Below, one piece after another: positions 31,080-39,905 of a stretch of DNA of 43,984 nt. The DNA lies in NCBI GenBank assembly GCA_002298545.1, contig DBKQ01000039.1, forward strand, positions 6,334 to 50,317, read 5' to 3'. Position 1 is the first letter of the stretch. Each line of letters opens with the position of its first letter. This DNA comes from Prevotella sp. UBA746. GTDB taxonomy: Bacteria; Bacteroidota; Bacteroidia; Bacteroidales; Bacteroidaceae. A program made the position numbers and the translations under genes. The notes under the pieces were generated by a model. It was not told where the DNA came from. It ran no database searches and worked only from the letters and a program-made list of their open reading frames with translations.

Positions 31080-32660
31080 TTAATTCTTTATCGCCTCATT
31101 CTCTTCTTTCATATCGATAAACTGCTTCTTGCTGTCGTAGAACTCATACTGCAAGAAAGCAAGCTTCTGAGATGGGATGACATGCACGCCAAATCCGTAT
31201 TTCATCTGCCAACGACGTTTCATGCTTATGAAACCCTGATTGATGTATGCAGCAACATACGGATGAACATGCAAATAGAATGTCTTGATGCCAATCTTAT
31301 TGACCAGTTTGTCAATTTTGCTCTCTAATTGGTCCGTGAAAAGTATGCTCGACTTTATCTTGCCCGTACCGAGACACGTAGGACAAGTCTCTTCAACATT
31401 GACATCCATCGCCGGACGAACTCGCTGACGGGTAATCTGCATAAGTCCGAACTTGCTCAGAGGCAGGATATTGTGGCGTGCGCGGTCTTTCTGCATGTTC
31501 TTACACATCCGCTCGTATAGAATCTGGCGGTCTTCAGCAAGACTCATGTCGATAAAATCCACAACAATAATTCCGCCCATGTCTCTAAGCCTCAACTGTC
31601 GAGCCAACTCGTCGGCAGCACCGAGGTTCACATCGAGGGCATTAGCCTCCTGTCCGTTTGCAGAACGTGTGCGGTTACCGCTGTTGACGTCAACCACATG
31701 AAGAGCTTCGGTATGCTCAATATACAAATAAGCACCATGCTTATAGTTAACAATTCGTCCGAAGCTCGACTTAATCTGCTTTGTCACGTTGAAGTTGTCG
31801 AAGATAGGTACCGTACCGGTATAAAGTTTCACGATACCGGCCTTTTCTGGTGCAATGAGCGTAATGTAGTGTTTTACTTCCTTAAAGACCTCCTCGTCGT
31901 TTACATATATATTTTCGTAAGACGGATTGAAGAGGTCACGCAACATTGCAACGACTCTACTTGTTTCCTCGTATATGAGCTGTGGGCGTTTCTGTGTTTT
32001 CTGCACCTTCAAGATAGCGTCCTCCCATCGCTTCATGAGTATCTTCAGCTCTGTGTCGAGCTCAGCCACACGCTTACCCTCTGCAACTGTACGTACGATG
32101 ACGCCAACATTCTTCGGTTTTATACTGTGGATGAGTTGTTTGAGCCTTGCACGCTCTTCACCGCTCTTTATTTTCGAGGAAACAGAAACTTTATCGCCAA
32201 ATGGAATAAGTACAAGGTATCGCCCGGCAAAACTGAGCTCTGCCGTCAATCGCGGTCCCTTTGTAGAAATAGGTTCTTTTACGATTTGCACCAGCACTTC
32301 CTGTCCCTGCTGCAACTCGTTTTGCACACTGCCGTCCTTTTTAAGGTCTGGCAGACGCATAGCTTTCGAAAAAGGATAAAGTTTCTTTCTGTCGCTCTGT
32401 ACCTGTTTGATATACTTTTCGTAGGAGTTGAATTGACTCCCGAGGTCAAGATAATGTAGAAAGGCATCGCGCTCATAACCTACATCCACAAAACTTGCAT
32501 TCAAGCCCGGCATAAGCTTCTTAACCTTAGCCACGTAGATGTTTCCAACAGAGAACGATGCCGACCTTGGCTCGTTCTGATACTCCACAAGGTTCTTGTC
32601 CTCGAGCAGAGCGATGGAAATTTCCTTCTGTTGTACGTCGATTATTAATTCGCTTGTCAT
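31080..32660 (-). CDS. rng: Ribonuclease G/E family endoribonuclease
   Basis: 526 residues, RNase G-like length with no C-terminal degradosome scaffold. S1 RNA-binding domain at about 35-110 (NIYVAKVKKLMPGLNASFVDVG), catalytic Mg-binding Asp324 in HVVDVNSGN and Asp368 in GIIVVDFIDM, and the zinc-link CPTCLGTGK near 420. It processes rRNA and degrades mRNA in a 5'-monophosphate-dependent manner. Start at 32660; no clear -7 box was found upstream, only a 12-bp inverted repeat. Confidence 0.95.
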   Translation of the reverse strand: MTSELIIDVQQKEISIALLEDKNLVEYQNEPRSASFSVGNIYVAKVKKLMPGLNASFVDVGYERDAFLHYLDLGSQFNSYEKYIKQVQSDRKKLYPFSKAMRLPDLKKDGSVQNELQQGQEVLVQIVKEPISTKGPRLTAELSFAGRYLVLIPFGDKVSVSSKIKSGEERARLKQLIHSIKPKNVGVIVRTVAEGKRVAELDTELKILMKRWEDAILKVQKTQKRPQLIYEETSRVVAMLRDLFNPSYENIYVNDEEVFKEVKHYITLIAPEKAGIVKLYTGTVPIFDNFNVTKQIKSSFGRIVNYKHGAYLYIEHTEALHVVDVNSGNRTRSANGQEANALDVNLGAADELARQLRLRDMGGIIVVDFIDMSLAEDRQILYERMCKNMQKDRARHNILPLSKFGLMQITRQRVRPAMDVNVEETCPTCLGTGKIKSSILFTDQLESKIDKLVNKIGIKTFYLHVHPYVAAYINQGFISMKRRWQMKYGFGVHVIPSQKLAFLQYEFYDSKKQFIDMKEENEAIKN

Positions 32661-32687
32661 GTCTTGTTTACAAAAACTTGATTACTT

Positions 32688-32754
32688 GGATAAAATAAGG
32701 GCATGTCAATAAATACGCGCGCTATAAAACGATGCTGCATTGATTGACATGCCC
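32688..32754 (-). terminator. 12-bp inverted repeat, probable terminator of the HU/AURKAIP1-like transcript
   Basis: GGGCATGTCAAT (32699-32710) and ATTGACATGCCC (32743-32754) are exact complements around 32 bases. On the minus strand the stem is followed by TTATTTTATCC. It could also act in the rng leader. Confidence 0.6.
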
Positions 32755-32799
32755 AGTCCGAATAGACCTTTATTGAGCACTAACTCTGCAGTTAGCTTT

Positions 32800-32889
32800 T
32801 TATTTGCTCTTATGTCTGTTCTTTCTTAATCTTTTTTTACGCTTGTGAGTAGCCATCTTGTGGCCCTTCTTTTTCTTACCGCTTGGCAT
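32800..32889 (-). CDS. 29-residue AURKAIP1/COX24-type ribosome-associated microprotein
   Basis: The frame reads MPSGKKKKGHKMATHKRKKR followed by LRKNRHKSK, nearly half Lys/Arg. This is the small Bacteroidota protein carrying the COX24/AURKAIP1 C-terminal motif. Related mitochondrial mS38 and mycobacterial bS22 sit at the decoding-site side of the 30S subunit, so a ribosomal role is likely by homology. It lies 55 bp after HU in the same direction. Standard length filters miss it. Confidence 0.88.
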   Translation of the reverse strand: MPSGKKKKGHKMATHKRKKRLRKNRHKSK

Positions 32890-32944
32890 AATCTTTTAAA
32901 TTTTAAATTGTTAAAATATAATGTTATTGAAAATTCTCTATCGC

Positions 32945-33244
32945 TTAATCCTCGTCTGTTACTTCCTCGCCCTTCATTCTGCTTACAAAACTCTTGGCTG
33001 GCTTGAAACTTGGGAAATCGTGCGCCGCAATTACTATTGTCGTATTCTTTGAAATGTTTCTTGCGGTCTTCTCGGCACGGTGTTTCACAATGAAACTGCC
33101 GAAGCCACGCAGGTATACGTTCTCCTTATTCTCCAACAGACTTTTCTTTATTGCCTCCATAAATGCCTCGACCGTAGCCGAAACATCCTTGCGAGCAACG
33201 CCTGTAGAGCCTACAATCTCGTCTATTATATCTGCTTTCGTCAT
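32945..33244 (-). CDS. HU-family DNA-binding protein
   Basis: 99 residues. Full HU/IHF fold: helices at 1-40 (MTKADIIDEIVGSTGVARKDV), beta-arm region RGFGSFIVKHRAEKTARNISKN and C-terminal helix FKPAKSFVSRMKG. The arm has TIVIAAHDFPSFKPAK where many HU have PKTGE...PAxxVPxFKPGK. A short acidic tail follows. Histone-like nucleoid protein that bends DNA. Promoter at 33296-33303. Confidence 0.95.
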   Translation of the reverse strand: MTKADIIDEIVGSTGVARKDVSATVEAFMEAIKKSLLENKENVYLRGFGSFIVKHRAEKTARNISKNTTIVIAAHDFPSFKPAKSFVSRMKGEEVTDED

Positions 33245-33295
33245 TTTTTTGGTTTATTATATATGTAATACATCTATCATGCTTCAAAAGGCTTG

Positions 33296-33303
33296 CAAAT
33301 ATA
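33296..33303 (-). promoter_or_regulatory. -7 element of the HU gene
   Basis: TATATTTG on the minus strand fits TAnnTTTG, giving a leader of about 40-50 nt before the HU ATG. Confidence 0.65.
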
Positions 33304-33419
33304 CGAGTTTTTAATGGCATACGGAAATATATTTCATTTTTTTTGCACTTTTAGAGAAAATACTTGCTCAGAACTGATTAATTCTCACCACTTTATGCTT
33401 TTTCTTAATATAAATATGC

Positions 33420-33570
33420 TATCTTTGCATAAGATAAGCTTCACCTCGGGATAAAAAATGAATAAATTCATTTTATTCTCCTCTCGGTTTGCATTATCTT
33501 TGCATAAGATAAGCATCTCAGTATGAGAAATGGATTATTCATTTCTTTCTACTCTCGATTTGCTCTATCT
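33420..33570 (+). repeat. Tandemly duplicated 75-bp promoter module upstream of the SGNH hydrolase
   Basis: TATCTTTGCATAAGATAAGC occurs exactly at 33420-33439 and 33495-33514. Each copy has a -7 box (TATCTTTG) and is followed by a dyad (AAAATGAAT/ATTCATTTT at 33455-33474; an imperfect version at about 33524-33544) and a CTCTCGGTTTGC or CTCTCGATTTGC segment. A third start, TATCTATAG at 33566, lacks the TTTG. It occupies most of the gene-free 33245-33602 interval. Confidence 0.7.
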
Positions 33571-33602
33571 ATAGAATTTATAATCTTATCTTTTTTACTG
33601 AA

Positions 33603-34769
33603 ATGAGTGACAACGCTATTATATATAATAAGGTATACAATAAATGGGTAAGCTGTTGGGGCAATGCTACATCCATAACTGATCGCCGCGAAGCTATTTA
33701 TGCGAAAAACATTACACTGAGGTATCCAATTGAGATTCCTTTTTCGGGAGATAAGCTTAAACTCAGATTTTCTAATCTTACCGGTACGGAACCCGTAACA
33801 ATAAACAAGGTAATCATTGCCAGGGCTGCCGACTTTAACAACAGCATAGCGACCGTTTCTTTCAACGGAAAGAAGGAAGTAACCTTAATGCCGGGAAAAG
33901 AAACGGAAAGCGATGAAGTTGAAATCGAAATAAAGGCATACGAAAAACTTATCGTCAGTATGTATCTAAAAGACTTCACACAGATGAATGCCGGGACACT
34001 TATTACGGGTCCGCTCTCAAAAGGACAATATAGCTATGGTGACTTCTCGGAAGAAGAGACGCTGCCGCTTGACCTGACACGCCATACTCAATGGTTTTAT
34101 TTCTTAAATACCATAGACATTCACACCGAGAGCAAGAATCATGCCCTCATTTGCTACGGCGACTCTATCACGGCTCAAAGTTGGCCTGACTGGCTGGCAA
34201 TAAGGGCAAGGGAGAAAGGATCGAACAACGTTGCAGTGATACGACGTGCCGTTAGCGGAACGAGGATTCTCAGACAATACGACTGCATCACTTATCAAGC
34301 TTATGGACTGAAGGGGGCAACACGCTTCCCGATAGAAATGAACGTTAGCGGAGCGTCGGACGTAATAATCCAACATGGTATCAACGATATCATACATCCC
34401 GTTGGCACTGATGTTAACCCATTTCGCCCATGGAGCGACATGCCCTCGCTTGAGGATCTGAAACACGGAGTGGAAGATATTTACGTTAAGCATACTCGGA
34501 AACTCGGACTGAAGGTTTGGAGCGGAACTCTATTGCCTATACTCGGATGGAGAACTTACAACGAGGAGAGGAACAAGCTGAGGGAGGAGTTCAACGAATG
34601 GTTACGCTCATCGGATATCTTTGACGGTTGTGTGGATTTCGACAAGGCGGTGCGTGATACCGACAACACCAAGAGTTTTGCACCGGGATTTGACTCCGGC
34701 GACCACCTACATCCAAGCGAGACGGCATATAAGGCTATGGCTGATTGCGTGCCGGAGAAACTGATTTAA
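33603..34769 (+). CDS. SGNH/GDSL-family hydrolase
   Basis: 388 residues, no signal peptide. An N-terminal beta-rich domain (about 1-170) precedes the SGNH domain: block I YGDSIT with S188, block II Gly near 219 (VSGTRI), block III GIND with N261, and block V SGDHLHPS with D367 and H370. Serine esterase or lipase activity, often carbohydrate deacetylation in Bacteroidota, is expected. Cytoplasmic as drawn. It lies under the duplicated promoter module, and no terminator separates it from the endonuclease gene downstream. Confidence 0.88.
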   Translation: MSDNAIIYNKVYNKWVSCWGNATSITDRREAIYAKNITLRYPIEIPFSGDKLKLRFSNLTGTEPVTINKVIIARAADFNNSIATVSFNGKKEVTLMPGKETESDEVEIEIKAYEKLIVSMYLKDFTQMNAGTLITGPLSKGQYSYGDFSEEETLPLDLTRHTQWFYFLNTIDIHTESKNHALICYGDSITAQSWPDWLAIRAREKGSNNVAVIRRAVSGTRILRQYDCITYQAYGLKGATRFPIEMNVSGASDVIIQHGINDIIHPVGTDVNPFRPWSDMPSLEDLKHGVEDIYVKHTRKLGLKVWSGTLLPILGWRTYNEERNKLREEFNEWLRSSDIFDGCVDFDKAVRDTDNTKSFAPGFDSGDHLHPSETAYKAMADCVPEKLI

Positions 34770-34852
34770 AATTGAAAAATGGAAATGTTGAAATGTTGAA
34801 AACATTAGAAAATTGAAATATTGGAAATTGAAGACAATAAAAAATCAACTAT

Positions 34853-35848
34853 ATGAACTCATTAAAAAGAAACATTTTTGCTGCGGCTATGATTCTTTTT
34901 GCCGCTTGCTCATGGGCTCAAGGTCCAAACAACAGTGGTACTTACTACTCGAATGCCGACGGCAAAAAGGGCAGTGCACTGAAAACTGCACTTGCAGGAA
35001 TTATCAACCAACACACCTCTTTAAGCTACAAATCTCTGTGGGAACACTTCAAAACTACAGACAAGAGGGCAGACGGAAAGGTTTGGGATATGTATTCTTG
35101 TACAACAAATTATGATTTCGACAAAGACAGGGCTGGAAATTACAAGAATGAAGGTGATGTGTTTAACCGCGAACATTCTTTCCCTAAAGACTGGTTCAAC
35201 GACAGTTCGCCGATGAATACCGACCTTATGCATATTGTCCCCACCGACGGTAAGGTGAACGGCATGCGCAGCAATTATCCTTTTGGAGAAACCGATGGCG
35301 AAAAATACCAGTCGAATAACGGTTTCAGCAAACTCGGGAAAAATACGACAAGCGGATACAGCGACATTGTTTTCGAACCTAACGACGAATACAAGGGCGA
35401 CTTCGCACGCATATACTTTTATATGGTAACTTGCTACGAAAATAAAGTAAGCGGATGGAAAAGCGACATGCTCTCTGGAGACAAATATCCGGCTTTCAAA
35501 GACTGGGCAAAGCAACTGCTACTGAAATGGGCACAGGAAGACCCCGTTAGCCAAAAGGAAATCGACCGCAACAATGCCGTCTACAAAATCCAAAAGAACC
35601 GTAACCCCTATGTGGATTATCCTGGACTGGAACAATATGTATGGGGCGACAAAAAGGACATCGTCTTCAGCTACGACAACTACGAAAAGCCTACAATAAT
35701 AGAGTTACCGACCGAGGAGCAGCCTGCCTTCGTAGACGTTTACACAGTATCGGGCACAAAAGTGCGCACTAAGGTTTGCCGCCAAACTGCTACCGATGGA
35801 TTGCAACACGGAATATACGTGGTGGAAGGAAAGAAAATCATAAAGTAA
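34853..35848 (+). CDS. Secreted endonuclease I family nuclease with T9SS-like C-terminal tail
   Basis: 331 residues. Signal peptide MNSLKRNIFAAAMILFAACS with cleavage around WAQ, or possibly lipidation at C19 (FAAC is a weak lipobox). Nuclease core with NREHSFPKDWF (R106, H108) and DLMHIVPTDGKVNGMRSNYP (H127, N136, R139), the beta-beta-alpha metal motif of Endonuclease_1. The last 40 residues (VDVYTVSGTKVRT ... GIYVVEGKKIIK) resemble a type A T9SS sorting domain. It probably degrades extracellular DNA or RNA for nutrients. Confidence 0.88.
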   Translation: MNSLKRNIFAAAMILFAACSWAQGPNNSGTYYSNADGKKGSALKTALAGIINQHTSLSYKSLWEHFKTTDKRADGKVWDMYSCTTNYDFDKDRAGNYKNEGDVFNREHSFPKDWFNDSSPMNTDLMHIVPTDGKVNGMRSNYPFGETDGEKYQSNNGFSKLGKNTTSGYSDIVFEPNDEYKGDFARIYFYMVTCYENKVSGWKSDMLSGDKYPAFKDWAKQLLLKWAQEDPVSQKEIDRNNAVYKIQKNRNPYVDYPGLEQYVWGDKKDIVFSYDNYEKPTIIELPTEEQPAFVDVYTVSGTKVRTKVCRQTATDGLQHGIYVVEGKKIIK

Positions 35849-35892
35849 TTCATTTAATGAAGAATTGCTTTACCAACGCTCGATAAAATTAG

Positions 35893-35950
35893 GAATGCGG
35901 ATTACTATTGCCAGTATAAGTCAAGGTAATCCGCATTCTTCATTCTTCAT
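35893..35950 (+). terminator. Terminator of the endonuclease gene
   Basis: GAATGCGGATTAC (35893-35905) pairs exactly with GTAATCCGCATTC (35936-35948), followed by a T-rich repeat tract. Confidence 0.75.
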
Positions 35951-36012
35951 TCTTCATTCTTCATTCCTAATTCTTTAAATTCTTCATTCTTAATTCTTCA
36001 TTCTTAATTTTA
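35942..36012 (+). repeat. Simple-sequence tract of ATTCTTC-type heptamers
   Basis: About nine tandem or near-tandem copies of CATTCTT/TAATTCT variants run from the terminator stem up to the rnpB promoter. Likely a slippage-prone spacer. Confidence 0.7.
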
Positions 36013-36017
36013 ATTAT

Positions 36018-36025
36018 TACCTTTG
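36018..36025 (+). promoter_or_regulatory. -7 element of rnpB
   Basis: TACCTTTG, about 10 bp before the start of the P1 stem of the RNA. No -33 TTG is recognisable in the repeat tract upstream. Confidence 0.65.
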
Positions 36026-36033
36026 CAAAAGAA

Positions 36034-36434
36034 TACAGTGTCCCGGCTCTGCCGCTGGCGGTATTATGCCGCGAGAGGAAAGTCCGGGCAGCATAGGGCG
36101 CTCCGCTTCTGAAAGTGGAAGCTATTGGCAACAGTAGGATACGGCAGAAGAAAATAACCGCCATAATTTCAGGATCATCTACATGTCCTGATCTTACGGT
36201 AAGGGTGAGAAGGTGGTGTAAAAGACCACCAGCCGGTGGGTGATCATCGGGCTGTGCCGTCCGGAGGCTGCAAGTTCGCGTAAACCGTCGTTTGAGGATT
36301 GCCCGTCCGACCAATTCCGACGGAGGGTGGAATGCTTGAGACGTGAGGTGACCCACGTACTGGATAAATGGCAGGCGCCGCAACCGCCGAGAGGTTGTTG
36401 TGGAACAGAACCCGGCTTATAGGGACACTGTTTT
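36034..36434 (+). ncRNA. rnpB: RNase P RNA, bacterial class A
   Basis: The universally conserved P4/J3-4 sequence GAGGAAAGTCCGGGC lies near 36078-36092 and the matching 3' ACCCGGCTTATAGG near 36410-36423. The ends pair as P1: ACAGTGTCCC (36035-36044) with GGGACACTGT (36422-36431). About 400 nt, the usual size, followed by a T-rich tract (TTTTCTTTTTT) acting as terminator. It is the catalytic RNA that makes tRNA 5' ends. Exact ends are inferred from P1. Confidence 0.95.
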
Positions 36435-36496
36435 CTTTTTTCTCTTTTCCTCCGCTGCTATAGGCAACGGATTTTTTATTTCTTAATACTCTGAAG

Positions 36497-37810
36497 ATGA
36501 ACATAAAAAAAATTGCATACTTTCTGAAAGACGGTATCTGGAACAACGACTTCAACGACAAGCCACGTCATACAAAGCTTGCCATAGCATCTCTCAGAAT
36601 GCTTATTCTCGCAATCGAAAGATTCACGACAAAAAGAATGATTGACTCCGCAGCGGCACTGACCTACTCCACTCTGCTCGCCATCGTACCGATTCTTGCC
36701 GTTGTCTTTGCAATCGCCAGAGGCTTCGGTTACAACAAATACATAGAGGAATGGTTTCGCGATATTCTATCCAGTCAGCCACAGGCTGCCGATGCTATCG
36801 TGGGATTCGTCAACTCTTACCTTATACATACACAAAGCGGAATAATACTCGGTATCGGACTCCTTTTCATGCTCTGGACCGTAACCATGCTTATACGCAA
36901 TATCGAACTTACGTTCAACAATATATGGCAAGTAAAAAAGCCAAGAAGTTTCTTCAGAACAGTAACAGACTATATGGGAATGTTCATTCTGGCTCCTATA
37001 ATCATTGTCGTAACATCCGGCGTATCAATATTCATGGCAACTGTTGCAAACGAGACCGAAGGCTTTGAGCTTCTGGCTCCTATGGTAAGAAGACTTTGGG
37101 ATCTCACACCATACGCCCTTATGTCTGCCGTTTTCATAGCCTTATATGTATTTATGCCAAATACAAAAGTAAAGATACGTTGCGCAATAATACCGGGTAT
37201 AATAGCCGGTGTGGCAATGCAGGGACTGCAATTGTTCTATATCCACTCACAGATATGGGTAAGCAGCTACAATGCCATATACGGTTCTTTCGCAGCTCTC
37301 CCGCTCTTTATGCTATGGGTACAGATATCATGGAACATCTGTCTTTTCGGTGCAGAACTCTGCTACACGAGCCAAAACATGGAAGAATCGGCTTTCCGCA
37401 CCGAAACATACGAAATCAGCACAAGATACCGTATAATGATGAGTATCCTCCTCATGAGCCATATATGCAAGCAGTTTGCCAAAGGAGGGAAACCGTTTAC
37501 AGCCCTGGAACTTAAACTGCGTACAAACATCCCAATTAGAGTCGTACAGGAACTGCTATACGAACTGACAAGCATACATATGGTAAGCGAAATAACAAGC
37601 GACGAAAAGGGAGAGGTAAGCGTTTTCCAACCTGCCGAAGACCTGTCGAGACTCAGCGTAGGTATGCTGATTGACAGATTCGAGACAAAGGGAAAATGGG
37701 AAATCAGTTTGAACATGACTGATTCAAACCACAAGAAATGGAATGCCGCCATCGGCAACCACACCGCTTATCTTGAACAGCAGAGAGATATTTTGCTGAA
37801 GGATATGTAA
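36497..37810 (+). CDS. YihY/BrkB family inner-membrane protein
   Basis: 437 residues. Six or so hydrophobic segments span about 55-280 (ALTYSTLLAIVPILAVVFAIA, IILGIGLLFMLWTVTMLI, PLFMLWVQISWNICLFGAEL), with conserved SAAALTYSTLLAIVP and YGSFAALPLFMLWV motifs of the family. The C-terminal 130 residues form a winged-helix-like cytoplasmic domain (ALELKLRTNIPIRVVQELLYEL). Formerly named RNase BN, which is now known to be wrong; the transport role is unknown. It starts about 60 bp after rnpB. Confidence 0.88.
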   Translation: MNIKKIAYFLKDGIWNNDFNDKPRHTKLAIASLRMLILAIERFTTKRMIDSAAALTYSTLLAIVPILAVVFAIARGFGYNKYIEEWFRDILSSQPQAADAIVGFVNSYLIHTQSGIILGIGLLFMLWTVTMLIRNIELTFNNIWQVKKPRSFFRTVTDYMGMFILAPIIIVVTSGVSIFMATVANETEGFELLAPMVRRLWDLTPYALMSAVFIALYVFMPNTKVKIRCAIIPGIIAGVAMQGLQLFYIHSQIWVSSYNAIYGSFAALPLFMLWVQISWNICLFGAELCYTSQNMEESAFRTETYEISTRYRIMMSILLMSHICKQFAKGGKPFTALELKLRTNIPIRVVQELLYELTSIHMVSEITSDEKGEVSVFQPAEDLSRLSVGMLIDRFETKGKWEISLNMTDSNHKKWNAAIGNHTAYLEQQRDILLKDM

Positions 37811-37848
37811 ATTTCATCTATAAAAATCAATGTATCATAGAGATATAC

Positions 37849-37879
37849 TTGTACGAGACAAAAATAATTTGTACATTTG
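37849..37879 (+). promoter_or_regulatory. Promoter of the YkvA-like gene
   Basis: TTG (37849-37851), 20-bp spacer, TACATTTG (37872-37879). It shows that translation starts at ATG 37913, not at an in-frame TTG inside the -7 box. Confidence 0.7.
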
Positions 37880-37912
37880 CGCCTGAATATTCACCATAAA
37901 CAATATCATAAA

Positions 37913-38311
37913 ATGGAATTACCTGATTTTATGTCATACTCCAATAAATTCACCAATGGTGAATTTCTGGAGAAAATATCAAAGATTGCGAAACGGGCAG
38001 GAGCAAAACTTGTTTACGTTTCACTGATTTTGTATTATACCCTACAGAGTGACAAAGTTTCTATTAAGGACAAGGCAATTATAGTTGGAGCACTGGGCTA
38101 TCTAATAAGTCCACTCGACGTCATCCCCGATGCCATACCAATCATAGGACTTGGCGACGATCTCGCCGTACTATTGTATGTGCTTAACAAAATCGGAAAC
38201 GTATCCGATGAAATTAAAGACAAGGCAAAGTCTAAACTCGTGAAGTGGTTTGACGAAGACGAAATGGAAGAAATTAGCGAGATTAAATTCGCCGACAATA
38301 AAGCAGAATAA
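37913..38311 (+). CDS. YkvA family (DUF1232) membrane protein
   Basis: 132 residues. The DUF1232 core GALGYLISPLDVIPDAIPIIGLGDDLAVLLYVL is easily recognised at about 63-97, with an amphipathic N-terminal region and a charged C-terminal tail (FDEDEMEEISEIKF). A small membrane-associated protein of unknown function. Monocistronic, with promoter at 37849 and terminator at 38349. Confidence 0.88.
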   Translation: MELPDFMSYSNKFTNGEFLEKISKIAKRAGAKLVYVSLILYYTLQSDKVSIKDKAIIVGALGYLISPLDVIPDAIPIIGLGDDLAVLLYVLNKIGNVSDEIKDKAKSKLVKWFDEDEMEEISEIKFADNKAE

Positions 38312-38348
38312 TATTAACTCATACTTTTACATTTTAATGTTAAAAGGA

Positions 38349-38410
38349 ATCCTTTACCGAGCCTGTTTCTACAAGCGTTTTCAGGCTTTACGGTAAAGGA
38401 TTTTTATTTT
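38349..38410. terminator. Bidirectional terminator between ykvA-like gene and nhaC
   Basis: AATCCTTTACCG (38349-38360) with CGGTAAAGGATT (38392-38403), and inside it AGCCTG/CAGGCT (38361-38366/38383-38388). T-tract on the plus strand; the tail overlaps the nhaC end. Confidence 0.85.
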
Positions 38411-39845
38411 ATTTCTTCCTGAAAATCTTATAATTCAATGCCGCAACGATTACACTCATAATCGGAGACAGAATATTGAAAACACAATAAGGCAAATAGG
38501 TAAATGTCGACACACCAAGCACCGTACTCTGTGTCATTCCACACGTATTCCACGGCACAAGAACAGAAGTCACCGTAACCGAATCCTCTGTAGTGCGACT
38601 CAGCAAACGTCTCTCATAACCCTGTCTGTCGAAAACATCCTTAAACATATTTCCAGAAAGTAAAATACACAGATACTGGTCGGCTATGGCAATATTTAGC
38701 ATCACGCCCGTGGCAGCAGCCGAACCTACAAGTGAAGTTCTACCCTTCACCAGATGTATGAACAGACGGGTAATTCCACCAACAAAGCCAGCCGCCGCCA
38801 TCGTTCCGCCAAAACACATCGCACAAATAATAAGCCATATAGTGTCCATCATACCAGCCATTCCCCGTGTTGAAACAAGTTCCGACAGTATTGCGCTGTC
38901 CGTATGAACCGACGTACTCCCATAGAGACTCTTCATGGCAGCATTGAATAAAGAAGGGTCAATCTCCGAATAAACGCCACGCTGAAAGATACAACCGGCA
39001 ATAACCGCCATAAGCGACGATAGAAACAGCGTTATCACTGGAGGAACACGCCTGGCAATAAGCACTCCCGTCAAAACAGGAACCGACAGGAGCCAAGGCG
39101 TGAGATTAAACCTCCCCTCTAAAGCCGCAGTAAATCTCTGCACATCATCAGCATTCCCCGAATCACAAATAAATCCGGCAACAAGAAAAACAAGTACGGC
39201 AATGGTTATCGAAGGCACTGTCGTTATCAGCATATATCTTATATGAGTAAACAGCGGAACCCCCACCCCACTCGAGGCAAGTGTGGTAGTTTCTGAAAGT
39301 GGAGAAATCTTATCCCCGAAATATGCTCCCGAGATTATAGCTCCGGCAATCCATCCCTCAGAAAAGCCTTGTGCCCTACCTATCCCCATAAGGGCAATGC
39401 CTATAGTGGCAATTGTAGTCCATGAGCTTCCAGTCATCACACTGACAAATGCACATATCACACACGTCGAAGCAAGGAACACATCCGGATGGATAATCTT
39501 CATACCATAATAAATCAACGTCGGCACTACTCCACTTACCATCCATGCACCTCCCAAGGCACCAATCAACAATAATATTATCAATGCACTCGACACACTC
39601 GCCACGTTCTTCGTTATTGCATTCTCAAAGCTCGACCATGGCACATGAAGATACCCCATTCCTACAAGTACGCAAAATGCCGATACAGTAAGCAACGTTA
39701 CCTGACTCGCTCCTCCAAGAGAATCGCTGCCAAAATTGCGTATCGTCAGAGTAAGCATAACGACAAGTACTATTATCGGGAGAATTGAAAGACGCGCCGA
39801 AGGACGCTTTTTTAATAGCATATCATGCTTCGTATTCTTTTCCAT
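38409..39845 (-). CDS. NhaC-family Na+/H+ antiporter
   Basis: 478 residues, about eleven or twelve hydrophobic segments. Family-typical features include ASTCVICAFVSVMTGSSWTTIATIGIAL and GAIISGAYFGDKISPLSETTTLAS, plus the C-terminal IADQYLCILLSGNMFKDVF and VPWNTCGMTQSTVLGV. It exchanges Na+ for protons, or related organic acid substrates (malate/lactate in MleN-type members), across the inner membrane. Promoter at 39898-39905. Confidence 0.9.
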   Translation of the reverse strand: MEKNTKHDMLLKKRPSARLSILPIIVLVVMLTLTIRNFGSDSLGGASQVTLLTVSAFCVLVGMGYLHVPWSSFENAITKNVASVSSALIILLLIGALGGAWMVSGVVPTLIYYGMKIIHPDVFLASTCVICAFVSVMTGSSWTTIATIGIALMGIGRAQGFSEGWIAGAIISGAYFGDKISPLSETTTLASSGVGVPLFTHIRYMLITTVPSITIAVLVFLVAGFICDSGNADDVQRFTAALEGRFNLTPWLLSVPVLTGVLIARRVPPVITLFLSSLMAVIAGCIFQRGVYSEIDPSLFNAAMKSLYGSTSVHTDSAILSELVSTRGMAGMMDTIWLIICAMCFGGTMAAAGFVGGITRLFIHLVKGRTSLVGSAAATGVMLNIAIADQYLCILLSGNMFKDVFDRQGYERRLLSRTTEDSVTVTSVLVPWNTCGMTQSTVLGVSTFTYLPYCVFNILSPIMSVIVAALNYKIFRKK

Positions 39846-39897
39846 CTAAACCGCTGTATTTTTATACATTCCAATCCATTTTCGTTCTAACAGTCTA

Positions 39898-39905
39898 CAA
39901 AGGTA
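39898..39905 (-). promoter_or_regulatory. -7 element of the nhaC-type gene
   Basis: TACCTTTG on the minus strand, about 50 bp before ATG 39845. The 301-bp divergent gap up to 40146 holds this, the HIT promoter and AT-rich sequence, and no gene. Confidence 0.6.

Noticed and set aside
36034..36434. Short reading frames on both strands across the RNase P RNA
   Set aside because: The conserved RNA structure explains the sequence.
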